Positions 33,312 through 45,791 of a DNA stretch of 64,000 nucleotides are shown here, piece by piece. The position numbers were made by a program, and so were the translations under genes. Within the stretch, counting starts at the first letter, position 1; every line of letters begins with the position of its first letter. The notes below the pieces were generated by a model. That model made no database searches. It was given only the letters and a program-made list of their open reading frames with translations, and had not been told where the DNA came from. The DNA comes from Corallium rubrum (lineage: Eukaryota > Cnidaria > Anthozoa > Scleralcyonacea > Coralliidae): NCBI GenBank assembly GCA_964035015.1, contig OZ036002.1, positions 16,360,381-16,424,380 of the forward strand, read 5' to 3'.

Positions 33312-33419
33312 CGCTGAATATTAACTACTTCCGTCGGTATATGGGGGGGGTTATCTACTGTTGTTTATTTTTGCATCTATTCATCCATCCAACATCAACA
33401 TCCATCCAATCATTTATCC

Positions 33420-34041
<622 letters not shown>

Positions 34042-34232
34042 ATATATAAGGTATATTTATCTCCCGAACATCCTCCCCTTCTTGACACAATAATGTCAAA
34101 AAAATATGAACCATAAATACAATTTTTTTTTGTTTTTTAACAAGGCTCACGTAACAATGTACCATAAGTGTTTACAAACAACACTGTCCAATTCAATGCT
34201 TCTCTATAGGACACAGCTTGATGATAGGTCTC

Positions 34233-34460
34233 TTAATAATACGTTTCCCAAATTTGAACGTGTGCGACTCGTACTCTCCGAATACGTCTTGCTAATGCGA
34301 CCAAGGGCCATCTTCCTCTGGGGGTGTCAACTAACAGTACGATGACGACATCACCCACTTGAATGCTATCTTGATCTCGATGCCACTTCTTCCTCTTGTT
34401 CAGTCCAGGGAGCCATTCCCGCGTCCATCGATGCCAGAAGTTTCGGACAAGCTCTTGCAC
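34233..34460 (-). pseudogene. BEL/Pao integrase C-terminal (DUF5641-like) domain
   Basis: WHRWTREWLPGL, then VGDVVIVLLVDTPRGRWPL, is the DUF5641 signature that ends BEL/Pao polyproteins. It is in another frame from the integrase core next to it, so at least one frameshift lies near 34,440. Confidence 0.8.
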
Positions 34461-35415
34461 TCGGCGCCACCGTTTGGGGTGAAAGCGACACTGTCTACAC
34501 TCTCAGGCGCAAATCGTCCTCCCACTTGCCCATGCAGGAAGTGGTTGGGTGTTAGAGGTACTATGTCTTCCGGACTCACTGATTGGTAGGTCAGTGGTCG
34601 AGAGTTGATCAGTCCCTCAGCCCTCACGACTGCACGTAAAAGCTCTTCATCTGTAATGTCAGCACAACCCAAAATGGCATATATAGCTTTCTTTGCCGCC
34701 TTTGTCATCACTTCATGGACACCACTGAAATGTGGGGCGAACGGTGGATGAAAGTGCCACTTGACTCCATAACTGGCTGTAGTGTCCTGGATCCTTTCTT
34801 TATCCAAGGCTTCCAATTCCTTCAATTCGTTGTTCCCCCCAACAAAGTTTGTTCCATTGTTGGAAAGGACGTCTTTTGGAATACCACGTCGCGATGCCAG
34901 TCGAAAGAATGCATTAAGGAAGGAGTCGGTATCAAGGCTGTACGCTACTTCAAGATGCACCGCTCTGGTAGCCAGTCAGGTAAACAAGCACAGGTACCTT
35001 TTCTGACGTATCTTTTCTCTACCTTGCTTGGTGATGAAAGGTCCACCAAAGTCGATAGAGGTCTGGTTGAAGGCACACAACGACTTCTGTGTCCGCAGTT
35101 CTGGCAATGGTGCCATTACCTGCTTCGCTGGCGTGGCTTTATTTCGTCTACATTGCATGCATTCTCTTTCCCACTCTCTTCTCTTTCTCTTTCTCTCTTT
35201 CTCTTTCTCTCTTTCTCTTTCTCTTTCCCACTCGCTTCTCTGGCCGAGATTACCCAGTATCGGGCTGATAGCTGGGAAATTACCTGATTGGTTCCTCCAT
35301 GCAGTTTCTGTTCGTGAGCATCCTTGATTTTATCAGCTTGGTAACCCAATGACTCCGGCGATTTGATAACGAGCTTCCCATGGCAGGCTGTCTGCATAGC
35401 AAAGTCTTCCATCAC
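34400..35415 (-). pseudogene. BEL/Pao integrase core
   Basis: From right to left: SQLSARYWVISAREA-type head (about 35,270), CRRNKATPAKQVMAPLPE (35,155-35,100) with the zinc-binding cysteine, FGGPF containing Asp of the catalytic triad at about 35,060, VLSNNGTNFVGGN (34,860; SDNGTNF in the family, so the second catalytic Asp is replaced by Asn) and HFSGVHEVM (34,720) with the Glu. A CT-rich tract (35,160-35,240) has expanded inside it. Frameshifts separate the blocks. Confidence 0.8.
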
Positions 35416-36700
35416 GCCTCAGTACACCATCTTTGTCTGCTTTCGGTCTCAATGGTAGTAACTTTGATCCAAGGGGTAGTTCCTTCCATACTCTCAAAGC
35501 TCGGATCTCCTCTTTGAATGCTTCTTGTTGAGCGAGTATGATGAAACGCCCTCCTGGTGATTTCTTCTGGTTTGATTGGTCCTTTTCTACGAAGGTTTGG
35601 CGGCAACCGACAATTATCCACGAAACGATTAACTCTTGAAGAGACTCTGGTAGGCTTAGTCCAACTTGAGTATCTTGTTGGGTCCAGGCGGTTCTCACTG
35701 GTTGATGTAACAAAGGCCTGATCTGCGACTTGCTTCTGTGCAAGATACTGCTTACGGATCTCTATGTCTGGTTCACACTTAGCTTGAATCTTTGTCTTGG
35801 GCCATTCTGTCTGACCTTGCTCCAGAAATGAAGGGCCATTCCACCATTTGTCTTCTTTGGCGAGCTCGGTAAACTTCATTACTCTCGTCAATTTGTCAGC
35901 TGGATTCTGTTTTGTTGGTACGTGTCTCCACTGTGCTGGATTTGTCAAGTTTTGGATTCCCCCCACACGATTTGCCACGAATGGTTTGAATGTCCGACGT
36001 CGTCCTCGGATCCAGTACAGGACATCCATGCCACCCGACCAGAATGCCCATTCAGACTTTATCATATTTAGCACATGTCCAATGACCTCAGCAAGTCAGA
36101 GTCCAATGATGGCTGCCATAAGTTCCAAACGAGGTATACTCACGGCTTGTAGGGGTGCAACTCGTGACTTTGAGGCTAACAGACGGCAAGTGACAGATCC
36201 ATCCTCATAAACATGTATTATAGCTTAGTTTAATAGCTTAATCATCATCAAATATACAAATACGAGCATAATCTGATGAAAGGTGGTCCAACAGGGCAAA
36301 GCCCCAATTGAAATGGAATGTATGTGTGACTGAATGTATGTATGTGACTGCGCCATATGCCTCTTGAGAGGCATCCACGAAGGTGTGCAGGGTCGTGCTT
36401 CTAACTTTGGTATTGACTCTGAGACATCGAGGTATGCGAAGGTTTGGTAGTTCCAAGAGTTGGTTGAACCACTGATGAGCTTTCTTCGACAGGTTCTCGT
36501 CCACCGGGTCATCCCAGTCAGTTCCACTCGCCCACATCTCTTGCAGGAGAACTTTGGCACAGACAACATATGGTGACAAGAATCCAAGAGGATCAGACAA
36601 GGTAGCTATTTTCCTCAGAAAGCTGCGTTGATTTCTTGACATTTCTCGGGTGGGTTGGCTTGAAATCTGAACTCGTCCTCTTTGGGGGACCACAACATTC
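35416..36700 (-). pseudogene. BEL/Pao RNase H region and linker to integrase
   Basis: TLSDPLGFLSPYVV and LHTFVDASQEAYGAV (36,600-36,340) mark the start of RNase H. WRHVPTKQNPADKLTR (about 35,900) marks its end. WWNGPSFL and LPPNLRRKGPIKPEE (35,840-35,560) form the linker typical of Pao polyproteins. Three or more frame changes. Confidence 0.8.
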
Positions 36701-37324
36701 CCAGGGTCTTGACAGCAGGTAGCTCACCCTTGTCAAGATCCACCTCTGTTGCACAATGTGATGATGGCATATGCTGTGAAACCTCAGGATCATTTGACAG
36801 CCACTTTCTCGCATGCATCCCTGCAGATGCCCAAAGCTGCGACAGCTGACCATACAACTCGATTCCAGTTTTCGCATCAGGGACTGAAACCATGTTGTCG
36901 TTCATCTACGTACTCTCCAGAACGGTCCCGGCTGCTAATGGGAGCTCTGACTGGTACTTCTGGGCATGCTGTCGGCAACAAACTGTGCTTGAAACGGAGA
37001 CGAGTTTACACCAAAGACAACATGGTTAAACTCATATACACCAGGTTCCTTCTGTGTGTCCAAGTCTCGCCACAGGAAACGATGATATGGTTGGTCTTCT
37101 GGCTTCAACCTGATTTGAAGATACATCTCTTTAATGTCACACATCAAGGCCACAGGGTCTCGTCGGAATCTCAGTTGTACGGCAAACACTTCATTTTGCA
37201 GCTTTGGCCCTTGAAGCACAGCATCAAGAGACACACCTTTGTATTTTGCAGAAGCGTCATACACAATTCGAGTCTTGGTTGTCGACTTGTCAGGTCTTAA
37301 TACAGGAAAGTGGGCAAGTACCAA
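36593..37324 (-). pseudogene. BEL/Pao reverse transcriptase
   Basis: TTKTRIVYDASAKYKGVSLDAVLQGP (quoted here in parts: RIVYDASA, LDAVLQGP) and MCDIKEMYLQI carry the first catalytic Asp, followed by RFLWRD and FGVNSSPFQAQ. The YVDD box near 36,900-36,912 has a small insertion that destroys the frame and the catalytic pair. Inactive. Confidence 0.85.
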
Positions 37325-37495
37325 ACTTGATCAGGCTTCTTCTCTTCTGGCAACACTTTGCAAACATATTCTTTCTTCTGGTAATCGTTAACTACATCAC
37401 TATAGGCTTAGCCAACTTCAGGACATTTCTGCAATCGTTTCTCTGTGTTCTGCAGTCGACGTAGTGCCATACTGTAGTTGTCTTGTAGTACTCCT

Positions 37496-38165
37496 TTACT
37501 GGCTTTCCATGGCATACCAACACTGTAATGGCCATCTAAAGGTGAGAGACTCTGTTGCTATCTCTGTTGCTAGCTCCTCCTCTGGGTTGGCAGTCTGTGT
37601 TTCCTTGGGCTCGTCAATGTCCCAGAAACGTCGAATCAGGGTGTTCAAATCGTCTGGATCCTTTGCAAGAAAGGTGAAGGTTGTCTGGTTTCTAACTGCC
37701 TCTACTTTGGGGTTACCAATGCAGGTCCATCCTAATGGGGTCAATCTGGCTATGGGCTCTCCTGGTCGTCCTCCGACATCTTCCAGTGAATACAGTAAGT
37801 CCGACTGATCTACTCCAATCAGTAGATCGACGATAGCCCTGGATCCTACGGATGGAAACTCGATCTCCTTCAAATGCTGCCATTTAGACTTGTACACCTT
37901 CCAGTCTACTACTTCCGTGCTACCAGTCACTCGTTCTGTTGTATAGGCTGAGGCTTCCTTGAACGTCTTTCCATCTAAACTGCTAATCGACTATGGAACT
38001 GCGTAACTTTTCCCGGTTGTCATTCACTACATTCAAAGTCAGTTCACAAGGCTCCCCTTCAAGGCCAAGCTCTTCAGCAACATCACTGTTCAAATAAGAT
38101 CTACTGCTAGCTTCATCTAAGAGAGCATTTACTTTGACTCTCTTGGTCCCATTGATTGGGTACAC
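37496..38165 (-). pseudogene. BEL/Pao aspartic protease and DUF1758-like region
   Basis: VNALLDEASSRSYLN (38,120) is the Pao-type protease active-site region. IVDLLIGVDQSDLLYS and GRPGEPIARLTPLGWTCIG (37,850-37,700) follow as in intact elements. A stop/frameshift near 37,985 separates the two. Confidence 0.8.
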
Positions 38166-38780
38166 AGGAACAGTCGCAAGGCTACAAATTCTAAGGGAAC
38201 TGCAGGTTTCTTTGCCATGGTGGTTGTGAGGGTAGTATTGGTGCTGGTGGTAGACTGATTCACTTCATTCACATGGGCTCCACTGCCTGAGGGATTCTGT
38301 TGGTTTATCTCCTCTCTTTCATTTCCTTGAACAGTTACTCTGCTTTGTTGCGCTACCACTTTATCTCCATGGAGCATTCTGTGATGTGAAGACTTGCAAC
38401 CATTGATACCACACGCCCTCCTTCTGCTACATGACTCCCCTCGATATCCTTCACCAAGACATCTGAAGCATAGCTTGTGCTCTTTGGCGATATCCCATTT
38501 GTGGTTTACTGTCATATTCTTGTAGCTATCACAAGCCCATATTCCATGAAATTGGCCACATGCTTTGCATTTCCTGGGCTGCCTCTTCTTGGGTTCATTG
38601 TTATCTTGAGTGATAAATGTTCGTCCTGAGGGGCTCCTTTCTTTCTTGGTACTTTCCTTGAGGACACCCATTATTGTTTCAGAAGCTGTAGTCAAGAACT
38701 CAGACTCTTTGTCAATGAACTCCCCCAGCGTTGCAACATTCTCATTCTGGCACTTGTCACGTGGCAAAGAAATTCCTGTC
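38129..38780 (-). pseudogene. BEL/Pao gag C-terminal part with zinc knuckles
   Basis: 212-codon frame: ATLGEFIDKESEFLTTASE, then CKACGQFHGIWAC and CFRCLGEGYRGESC and CGINGCKSSHHRMLH, the paired zinc-binding motifs of BEL gag that bind genomic RNA. It is cut at the right by the CR1-type insertion. The other half of gag is at 41,771-42,763. Confidence 0.85.
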
Positions 38781-38789
38781 AGAAATCAA

Positions 38790-41775
38790 ATAGGCGTTCC
38801 AAGTCTAAATAATCAAATCCAAGCAAATCTTTTGCCTACTCCTGTTATTGTTTCTTCAACCCGTTCAACTAGAACACCTCGCGAAGACCATCGATCAAAT
38901 GTTGGAAATTGTATTCGAATTACAACAGACAATTCCAATCTTGGTTTGTCTCATAATAATAACTTACAAATATTAAACGAATTTGCTCCCAGTATTCTAA
39001 CAAATGTCATGTCTCTCGCTCCTAAAATCGGCGAGCTTAGAGTCTTAATATCTCAACACAGCTTCGATTTTCTTTTTATTACGGAGACGTGGCTAAGAAA
39101 CACGATCGGGGATAATCATATTTTTTTGGCAGACTATAATCTCAGGCGTGATCGTATATCCGGTCAGCATGGAGGAGTATGTTTTTACACCAGAAATCAT
39201 ATAAAGTGTAGACGTTTGGACGAGCTTGAAGATCCGAACTTTGAAGTACTATGGGCTCATACTCGGCCTCCTAGATTACCGAGAAGAGTCCCCTGTGTTA
39301 TCGCTGCCTGCGTCTATCACCCTCCATCTTCGAACGACAGTCTCATTTTCGAATATTTATGCGAATCTTTAACAAAGGTTGAGGGCCTTTTTCCCGGTTG
39401 TGCTATTGTTATTGCTGGAGACTTCAATCAACTAGACATTAAACTCCTGATGTATAACTTCCAGCTGAAACAATTGGTTAATCGCCCAACCCGCGGCTCA
39501 AATATTTTGGATTTAGTTCTTACCAACCTGCATAAATATTATGGGCCCTCATCAGTGAAAATTTTGCCTCCTTTTGGTTGTCCGATCACAACACTATCAC
39601 CATTTCACCTAAGCAGAGAACTTCCGAACTTTCCAGTCAACGGACTGTCCTGAAAACAGACACCCGACCGTCCCGAAAAGCGGAGCTTGACCGTTATTTG
39701 TCTAAAATAAATTGGAACACACTTGAGAACGCAGAATCCTGTGAGGAGAAGAACGAATTATTTTCCAAAATTATTTCTACTGGTGTTGATATTATGCCCG
39801 AACGAACAATCAAGCTACACTCTAACGATGCACCATGGGTAACCGAAGATTTTAAACGATTAATATCTTTGCGTCAACGCGCCTTTTCTTCTGGAAGGTT
39901 AATCTTGTTTAAATTTTACCGCAATAAGGTGAATAGGATGAGAAAACTCTGTCGAGCCAAATTTTTTGCCTCAACAGTTAATCAATTGAAACTATCTAAA
40001 CCTAAGACGTGGTGGTCCCAAGTTAAACGCATTGGTGGTATGAAGACCAGTTATTGCAACCTTCAATCGCAACTTGAAATAGATAACATAGATCATTTAT
40101 CTTCAACGGAAATTGCAGATCTAATTAATGTTACCTTTTTGGAGCCCATGAAATCGTATCGTCCTCTATGCACCGAAGACATTTCCACCTTGTATCAAGC
40201 AATTCCAGGAGATCCTCCTTCTGTGGTTACAAGTTTAACTACTTCAATTTCAGTTAAACAAAACTGAAGAATTTGGTGACTTCCAAAGCACCAGGGCCCG
40301 ACAGCATTCCTAATTGGATTCTAAAATGTTATGCCGAAATTATCGCATCCCCAATTTCAAACTTGTTGAATGCGTCCTTCCATGAACAAAGTCTTCCTCT
40401 TTCTTGGAAAAAAGCTAAAATTACCCCTATCCCAAAGGAAAAACCTGTACGTGAAATAAATAGGCACCTTAGACCTATATCTCTTACATCTGCGGTCTCA
40501 AAATTAGCTGAGGACTTTGTAATCGAAGAATATATTGCTCCAGCAATATTAAGTATAGTCGATCCTGCCCAATTTGGGGGCATTCCGTGTTCCTCAGCAA
40601 CCCATGCGCTTATCTCAATGGTTCATAACTGGTCCAAGGCTACTGATGGAACCGGAAACGCAGTCAGGGTGGTATTGTTAGATTACCGCAAGGCGTTCGA
40701 TCTTATTGACCATCGTATTTTAGCTGAGAAAATTATTCAACTCCCTATTCCATCATTTGTCAAAAAGTGGACTCTTGACTTCTTGACGAACAGAGTGCAA
40801 CGTATTAAATTATCTAACGATTGTTATTCGGAGTGGGCTGGAGTTCCCTCAGGTGTACCTCAGCGCACTAAACTGGGCCCCTGGCTTTTCATTTTAATGA
40901 TTAACGATCTTAGAACCCCAGATATTGACAATTGGAAATATATTGACGACACCTCTATATCCGAAGTTGTAAACAAGCACAATATAAGTACAATCCAAAA
41001 TTCTGTCAATGAAGTTCAAAGTTGGTCTGCAGCAAATAAATTACAACTCAACGTTTCCAAGTGTAAAGAACTCCAGATCTGTTTTACGAAGTCTACCACT
41101 CTTTCTCTGCCAAGTGTAACATTGGTTTGTCATCAGTTTGAAGTCGTAACCCAAGTTAGAATACTGGGTCTAACAATAAGCAGTGACCTAAAATGGAACG
41201 CGCATATAACTAATCTTATTAAGAAAGTGAACAAACGATTTTATCTCATTGTTCAACTCAAACGTGCAAAAGTTCCTGCTCATGACATAATCACTTTTTA
41301 TTGCACCTGCATCAGGCAAGTCCTGGAATACTGCTGTCAAGTCTATCATTATGGTTTACCAAACTACCTCTCCAATGCTATTGAACGTGTTCAAAAGCGA
41401 GTTATGTCTCTTGTTTATCCCTACGCAAACTACGACGACAGCCTGATCCTTGGAGGTATTGACAAACTCAGTACTAGACGCGAGAAAGCGTGTGAGAAAC
41501 TTTTTAGTAAAATTATTAACAAACCAGATCATAAATTAGCTCATCTTTTACCACCAAAACAGGAGATACATTATAACTTAAGACAATCCCGCGTTTTTGC
41601 TAATTACGCCGCGAATACTAACAGATTTTTTAACACTTTTATTCCTTCATCTGTTGAACTTTTTAATCTAAATTGTAAATAGCTTTACATTACAACCATC
41701 ATGTTAATATGTTTCTTTAATTTAGTTTTGATTGTATCAGCTAATTTTGTAAATTGCACGCAATTCAGCTTTAAG
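38790..41775 (+). pseudogene. CR1-group non-LTR retrotransposon, 5'-truncated, nested in BEL gag
   Basis: Endonuclease (FLFITETWL near 39,080; IAGDFNQLD near 39,420; LSDHNTI near 39,580), RT linker, then reverse transcriptase: APGPDSIPNWIL, LRPISLTSAVSKL, LLDYRKAFDLIDH, SGVPQRTKLGPWLF and the catalytic KYIDDTS (about 40,945), with the thumb and end (STRREKACEKLF) to 41,682. YIDD in place of YADD is unusual but still has both Asp. Frameshifts near 39,580 and 40,262 break the ORF. The copy has no ORF1. Gag residues appear to be lost at the junction. Confidence 0.85.
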
Positions 41776-42763
41776 CTGCAAGGTCACCTTGGAGGCATTC
41801 ACGCATGCGCAATAACTTGTATTCAGGGGTAGCCCTCACCTGGTCAACACATGAGTAGAAGGCTGCTTTCCAAGCCTCATAGTTCTTCTTGTTGCCCGAA
41901 AACTTAGGAACATTTACTCTCTTTAATAATGATGCAGATTCAATACTGAGCTGGTCGATAATAGAGTTCGATGGTCGATTACTACTAGTGGTTATATGTT
42001 GTGCTTCTCTTAAATTAAACGAAGGTTGAGGTGTATGCATACCACTGTATGTAGGTGATGTCACAACATTGGATGCAATAAATGGCTGTTGCACTGAAGT
42101 TTCTGTTCTTGGTGAAAGTTGTTGTTGGGAATGAATAGGTTGAACTAATGGGTGGACTGGCTCAGACACTGAAGTCTGAGGGGGGAAGGGAGTAGACGTA
42201 ACAATTCCATTAGACGAAAGTGAAGATAACACTGCCATACCTTGCTTTTGTGGGACCAAACCCTCTTGAACTCCTTCATTAGAGTAATGTTGTTCTCCGC
42301 GACGTTTCTGTTGAGTTTCTTTCTGGTATTCAACATAGGTTCTTTCAAATTCTTGTGCAAGTCGATTAAACTCTTCCTCTTGCCTTATAATCTCCAGTTC
42401 TAGTTGTTGCTGTTCCGACGAAGATTGTCCAGTAGGTGTTGATCTTGAACCATGTGCGATTTCACTTCGATTCTTCTCTAAATAACCTTTAACAATCTGT
42501 TCGGTCTCGTTGAAATCCTCCTCCATAACGTCCATTTCGCGTGACATAATCCTAAGTTTATCTAATTCTCCAACAGTCTCATAGAACGATCCCAAGTTTT
42601 CGTACGCACAAATAACGTTTTCAAAGGCTCCAGCAAAGATATATAAACGTTCAGTTACCTGCGCTCTCGCAGATTGTCCGCCCTCCATCGTCATCAGTAA
42701 TTTAGTTCTGCTTCGTGTGTAAGCGCCTTTACCCTTGGCCTTCTCTCTCTTGAATTTCTCCAT
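41771..42763 (-). pseudogene. BEL/Pao gag N-terminal part (DUF1759-like)
   Basis: 330 codons from ATG 42,763. The first half is Glu/Lys-rich and helical. The end reads VPKFSGNKKNYEAWKAAFYSCVD and YKLLRMRECLQGDLA, the DUF1759 core of BEL gag. The frame ends where the CR1-type element was inserted. About 100 residues expected before the part at 38,780 are missing. Confidence 0.85.
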
Positions 42764-42826
42764 CTTCGTCCTTAATAATCATCGCTGTAATCTTCGGTGA
42801 AATCTTCCAATTTTCGCTTATTCTAA

Positions 42827-43056
42827 CCACTCTGCTACCATTTTATGTTCCGGAGTAATGACGATCGATTGAACATTTAAGCATTTTAATATTATAAAGA
42901 AACAAAAATAAAAAAGGTAAACTTGAAAATGAAATATACGAAGACCACTCAAAACTCGTGTTCGAATAACAACCTTACTGAGCATGCGCCAGCTTTCAGT
43001 TCCAGGCTCCATGCTGAGTGGGTGCCGTGACCGGGGTTATATTTTCCTCCCGAACA
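42827..43056 (-). repeat. BEL/Pao 5' LTR (42,846-43,056) and primer site
   Basis: The LTR is bounded by TGTTC...GAACA short inverted ends, 211 bp. The primer-site-like TGGTAGCAGAGTGG follows 5 bp inside. Its partner at 34,042-34,070 keeps only the first 29 bp. Confidence 0.75.
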
Positions 43057-43153
<97 letters not shown>

Positions 43154-43320
43154 GTTGGTTGGTTGGTTGGTTGATTGATTGGTGGATGGATGGATGGATG
43201 GATGGATGGATGGATGGATGGACGGACGGACGGACGGACGGACGGACGGACGGACGGACGGACGGACGGACGGACGGACGGACGGACGGATGGATGGATG
43301 GATGGATGAATTGATTGATA
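43057..43320. repeat. (GATT)n (GGTT)n (GGAT)n (GGAC)n microsatellite
   Basis: Starts at the very edge of the BEL 5' LTR. Confidence 0.97.
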
Positions 43321-43430
43321 GATTGATAGATATATTGATGTAAACCTCGCTAGTTCATTGGTTCCAGCTTCTGGCGTTGAGAAATAATTTCTGAATATTT
43401 GAGCCAGCGTGAACGTATTTACCAAACCTC

Positions 43431-43676
<246 letters not shown>

Positions 43677-43678
<2 letters not shown>

Positions 43679-44110
43679 TCAACCTACTTAAATGTTTCTC
43701 TCTATTTTTAATCACGTAAAATTCCTTGTCCTGCCTGACATTTTTAGGCCTAAATGGTTATCACAGGTAGCATGTACTTTAAACTTACAATATGATCAAG
43801 TCAGTTTTCTTTGATGTACCGCGGTTTATGTATACAGGTTATAAAACTCCCAACCTTATATAATGGATTGAATGTTTGAGGGGCCAACAGTCGACAGTGA
43901 CCTCTCAAGTCGGTGAGGCAAGTTGAAATTCTTACAGTCAAAACGAGTGCTAGTTCAATCGCCGGGACCACAAACCCTGTGCACAGAATAAAGATATAAC
44001 AAGAAGTCCCACCGTATGTCGGTATTCTCTTTAGCTAATGATTTATGAAATCGCACGTTTAGCGGTAAAAAAGATTAAAAAGTAGTCCCTAAAAGACTGA
44101 GGTGGGGTAA
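43677..44110. other. No recognisable gene
   Basis: AT-rich flank, no exon seen. Confidence 0.4.
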
Positions 44111-44828
44111 TTAGTCATACAAACAAGGGTGAATTTCGTTTTCGACCAATCAGCGCATTTGTTTACGTTTTTGCTCTAAGTCAATCAGAATGCGTAAATG
44201 GTGTTTACTTCCGGTTACAATATGAATTTCAATGCGAAAAATAGGGTCTTAAATAAAGCCTTGGGGGGATCAGGATTTTTATTTGTTTTTATTGAATTTA
44301 ACTGAATCAAGTAAAATATAAAATTTTCGAAAAATTTGCCGCTGGGATTTGTGTTTAATGGCGTAGTTTTAAAATTACTGGCATTCGAACAACGGCGCAC
44401 GCAAGCAGACAACGTAAAATTCATTTTTGGCGAGCAAGCATACAGTATATTGTTTTTAAAAGTTTCCCTCAAATGAGAATTATTCTGAAACTAAGAAACT
44501 TTAAAAACGTGTTAGCAGTCCAATATAAATATTCAATACAACTGTCAGTGCGTACATACTATCTTAGACCTAGTGTGTTCTACATAACACAAGCTACGAT
44601 GTACCACATTCGAAAATAATTCTCCTCTTGCAAACTTAACTGGTCACGACCCTCCTTTGACTTTGTAAACGATAAATGTGATGTTTTCTGTCTTCTAAGT
44701 TTTGCAACAGCCAATATCAAATCAATCAAAGTAATTCGCGCCAAAAACTAAACTTTTAATAGCCTCAACTTGTTTTCCATTTTCGAACACAATTTCTCAA
44801 CAAGGCAACAGCTTTTTTCAGAGCTAAA

Positions 44829-45089
44829 ATGCCTAAATATCCCAGAGCGTGTAATAATCGTCACTTTCACGAAAAGTGGGGAAGTGGGGAAAATGTAAAT
44901 GGCATTAACCTTCGTAGGAATGGTTTGTCGGATTTGGCAAACACGTTTGAAAAATGTTTAATGGAAGAACATGGAATCAAGTCACCAACAGTGACAAACG
45001 TTTGCAGTGATTGTCTCCAAAAATGCCTTCAAAAGCGAGTTTTCACAAAATACTTGGCAACAAATAATGCAAAAACAATAGAAACCAAG
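44829..45089 (+). CDS. Transposon gene, exon 1 (Cys/His-rich)
   Basis: ATG at 44,829 opens 87 codons (CNNRHFHEKWGSG ... NVCSDCLQKCLQKRVF ... ETK) ending at the donor AAG|GTAAAA. Phase 0, which joins without a stop to exon 2 at 45,792. The Cys pattern suggests a small zinc-binding head. Confidence 0.6.
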
Positions 45090-45791
45090 GTAAAAAATAT
45101 TTGCAAACCAATTTATTTATTTATTTATTTATTTATTATTTATTGATTGATTCGCCCACATATACAAAATTAAAGTGGTTTTCGTTTACAAATTAAATAC
45201 AATCTAGTGATAAGGCTAGAGGTCTATTGAAACCTTTACAGGCTTTTTGTTAAAGACCCCTAGTTTTAAAAAGTTTTGTTCCTGCTTAAAACAGTTCACT
45301 AATCAGAAAATACATTGTTATAGTTGTTATATTACAGAGATTTGATAAATTGAAAGATTGATAAGTATTATACTAAAAAAGAGGAAGAATACATTAAAAT
45401 AAATATATATTAACTATTTTTGTTATGCCAATCTTTATTATCTTAGCAACAGTAGCATGCTGGCAGGGAGGGGGGGGGGGTGTTGCCCCCCCCCCATGGA
45501 TTTTCAGAGGGGGCAAAAGCTTAGAGGGCATCAAAATTGTGTGAAATAAAACAAAAATGGTCAATTATACATACAAAACCATCAAACCTCGCCCCTCCCC
45601 CCCCCCCTGTTGACACATATTTTGGAAAATTTATATTGAGGGGTGCACAATTTTCAGCTGGCCATCATTGCCGAATAGGAGCCAGCATGCCACTGGCAAA
45701 ACAAGGGTACTGTATATATTGTTCAAATTAGCTTCGAGTATTACTGCAAAATCCAAGACACAAGAAGGATGATAACGCACCAGTTGTCTAG

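Larger units (their letters stand above)
28412..33359. mobile_element. Palindromic Polinton-like element, 4948 bp, TSD GTTGTT
   Basis: The left end AGTAGATAACCCCCCCC is mirrored by GGGGGGGGTTATCTACT at the right. GTTGTT flanks it at 28,406-28,411 and 33,360-33,365. A 6-bp duplication with AG...CT ends is the Polinton/Maverick integration signature. The whole element is one inverted repeat with its centre near 30,815. Each arm carries a 96-codon ORF near the terminus and a packaging-type ATPase gene reading outward from the centre. No integrase, polymerase or capsid gene is present, so movement would need help in trans. Arms differ by three indels in the ATPase and by minisatellite copy number. 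Confidence 0.85.
34042..43056 (-). mobile_element. Decayed BEL/Pao LTR retrotransposon with a nested CR1-type element
   Basis: Minus-strand order: 5' LTR (43,056-42,846, 211 bp, TGTTCGGGAG...CCGGAACA), primer-site-like TGGTAGCAGAGTGG (42,827-42,840), gag, protease, DUF1758-like region, reverse transcriptase, RNase H, integrase, DUF5641-like C-terminus, purine tract AAGAAGGGGAGGA (34,071-34,083), then only about 29 bp of 3' LTR (TGTTCGGGAGATAAATATAC) before the microsatellite. A CR1-type element splits gag. Confidence 0.85.

Noticed and set aside
28412-33359. Two independent elements inserted head to head
   Set aside because: Only one outer GTTGTT pair is seen and no duplication lies at the centre, so a single palindromic insertion explains the data better.
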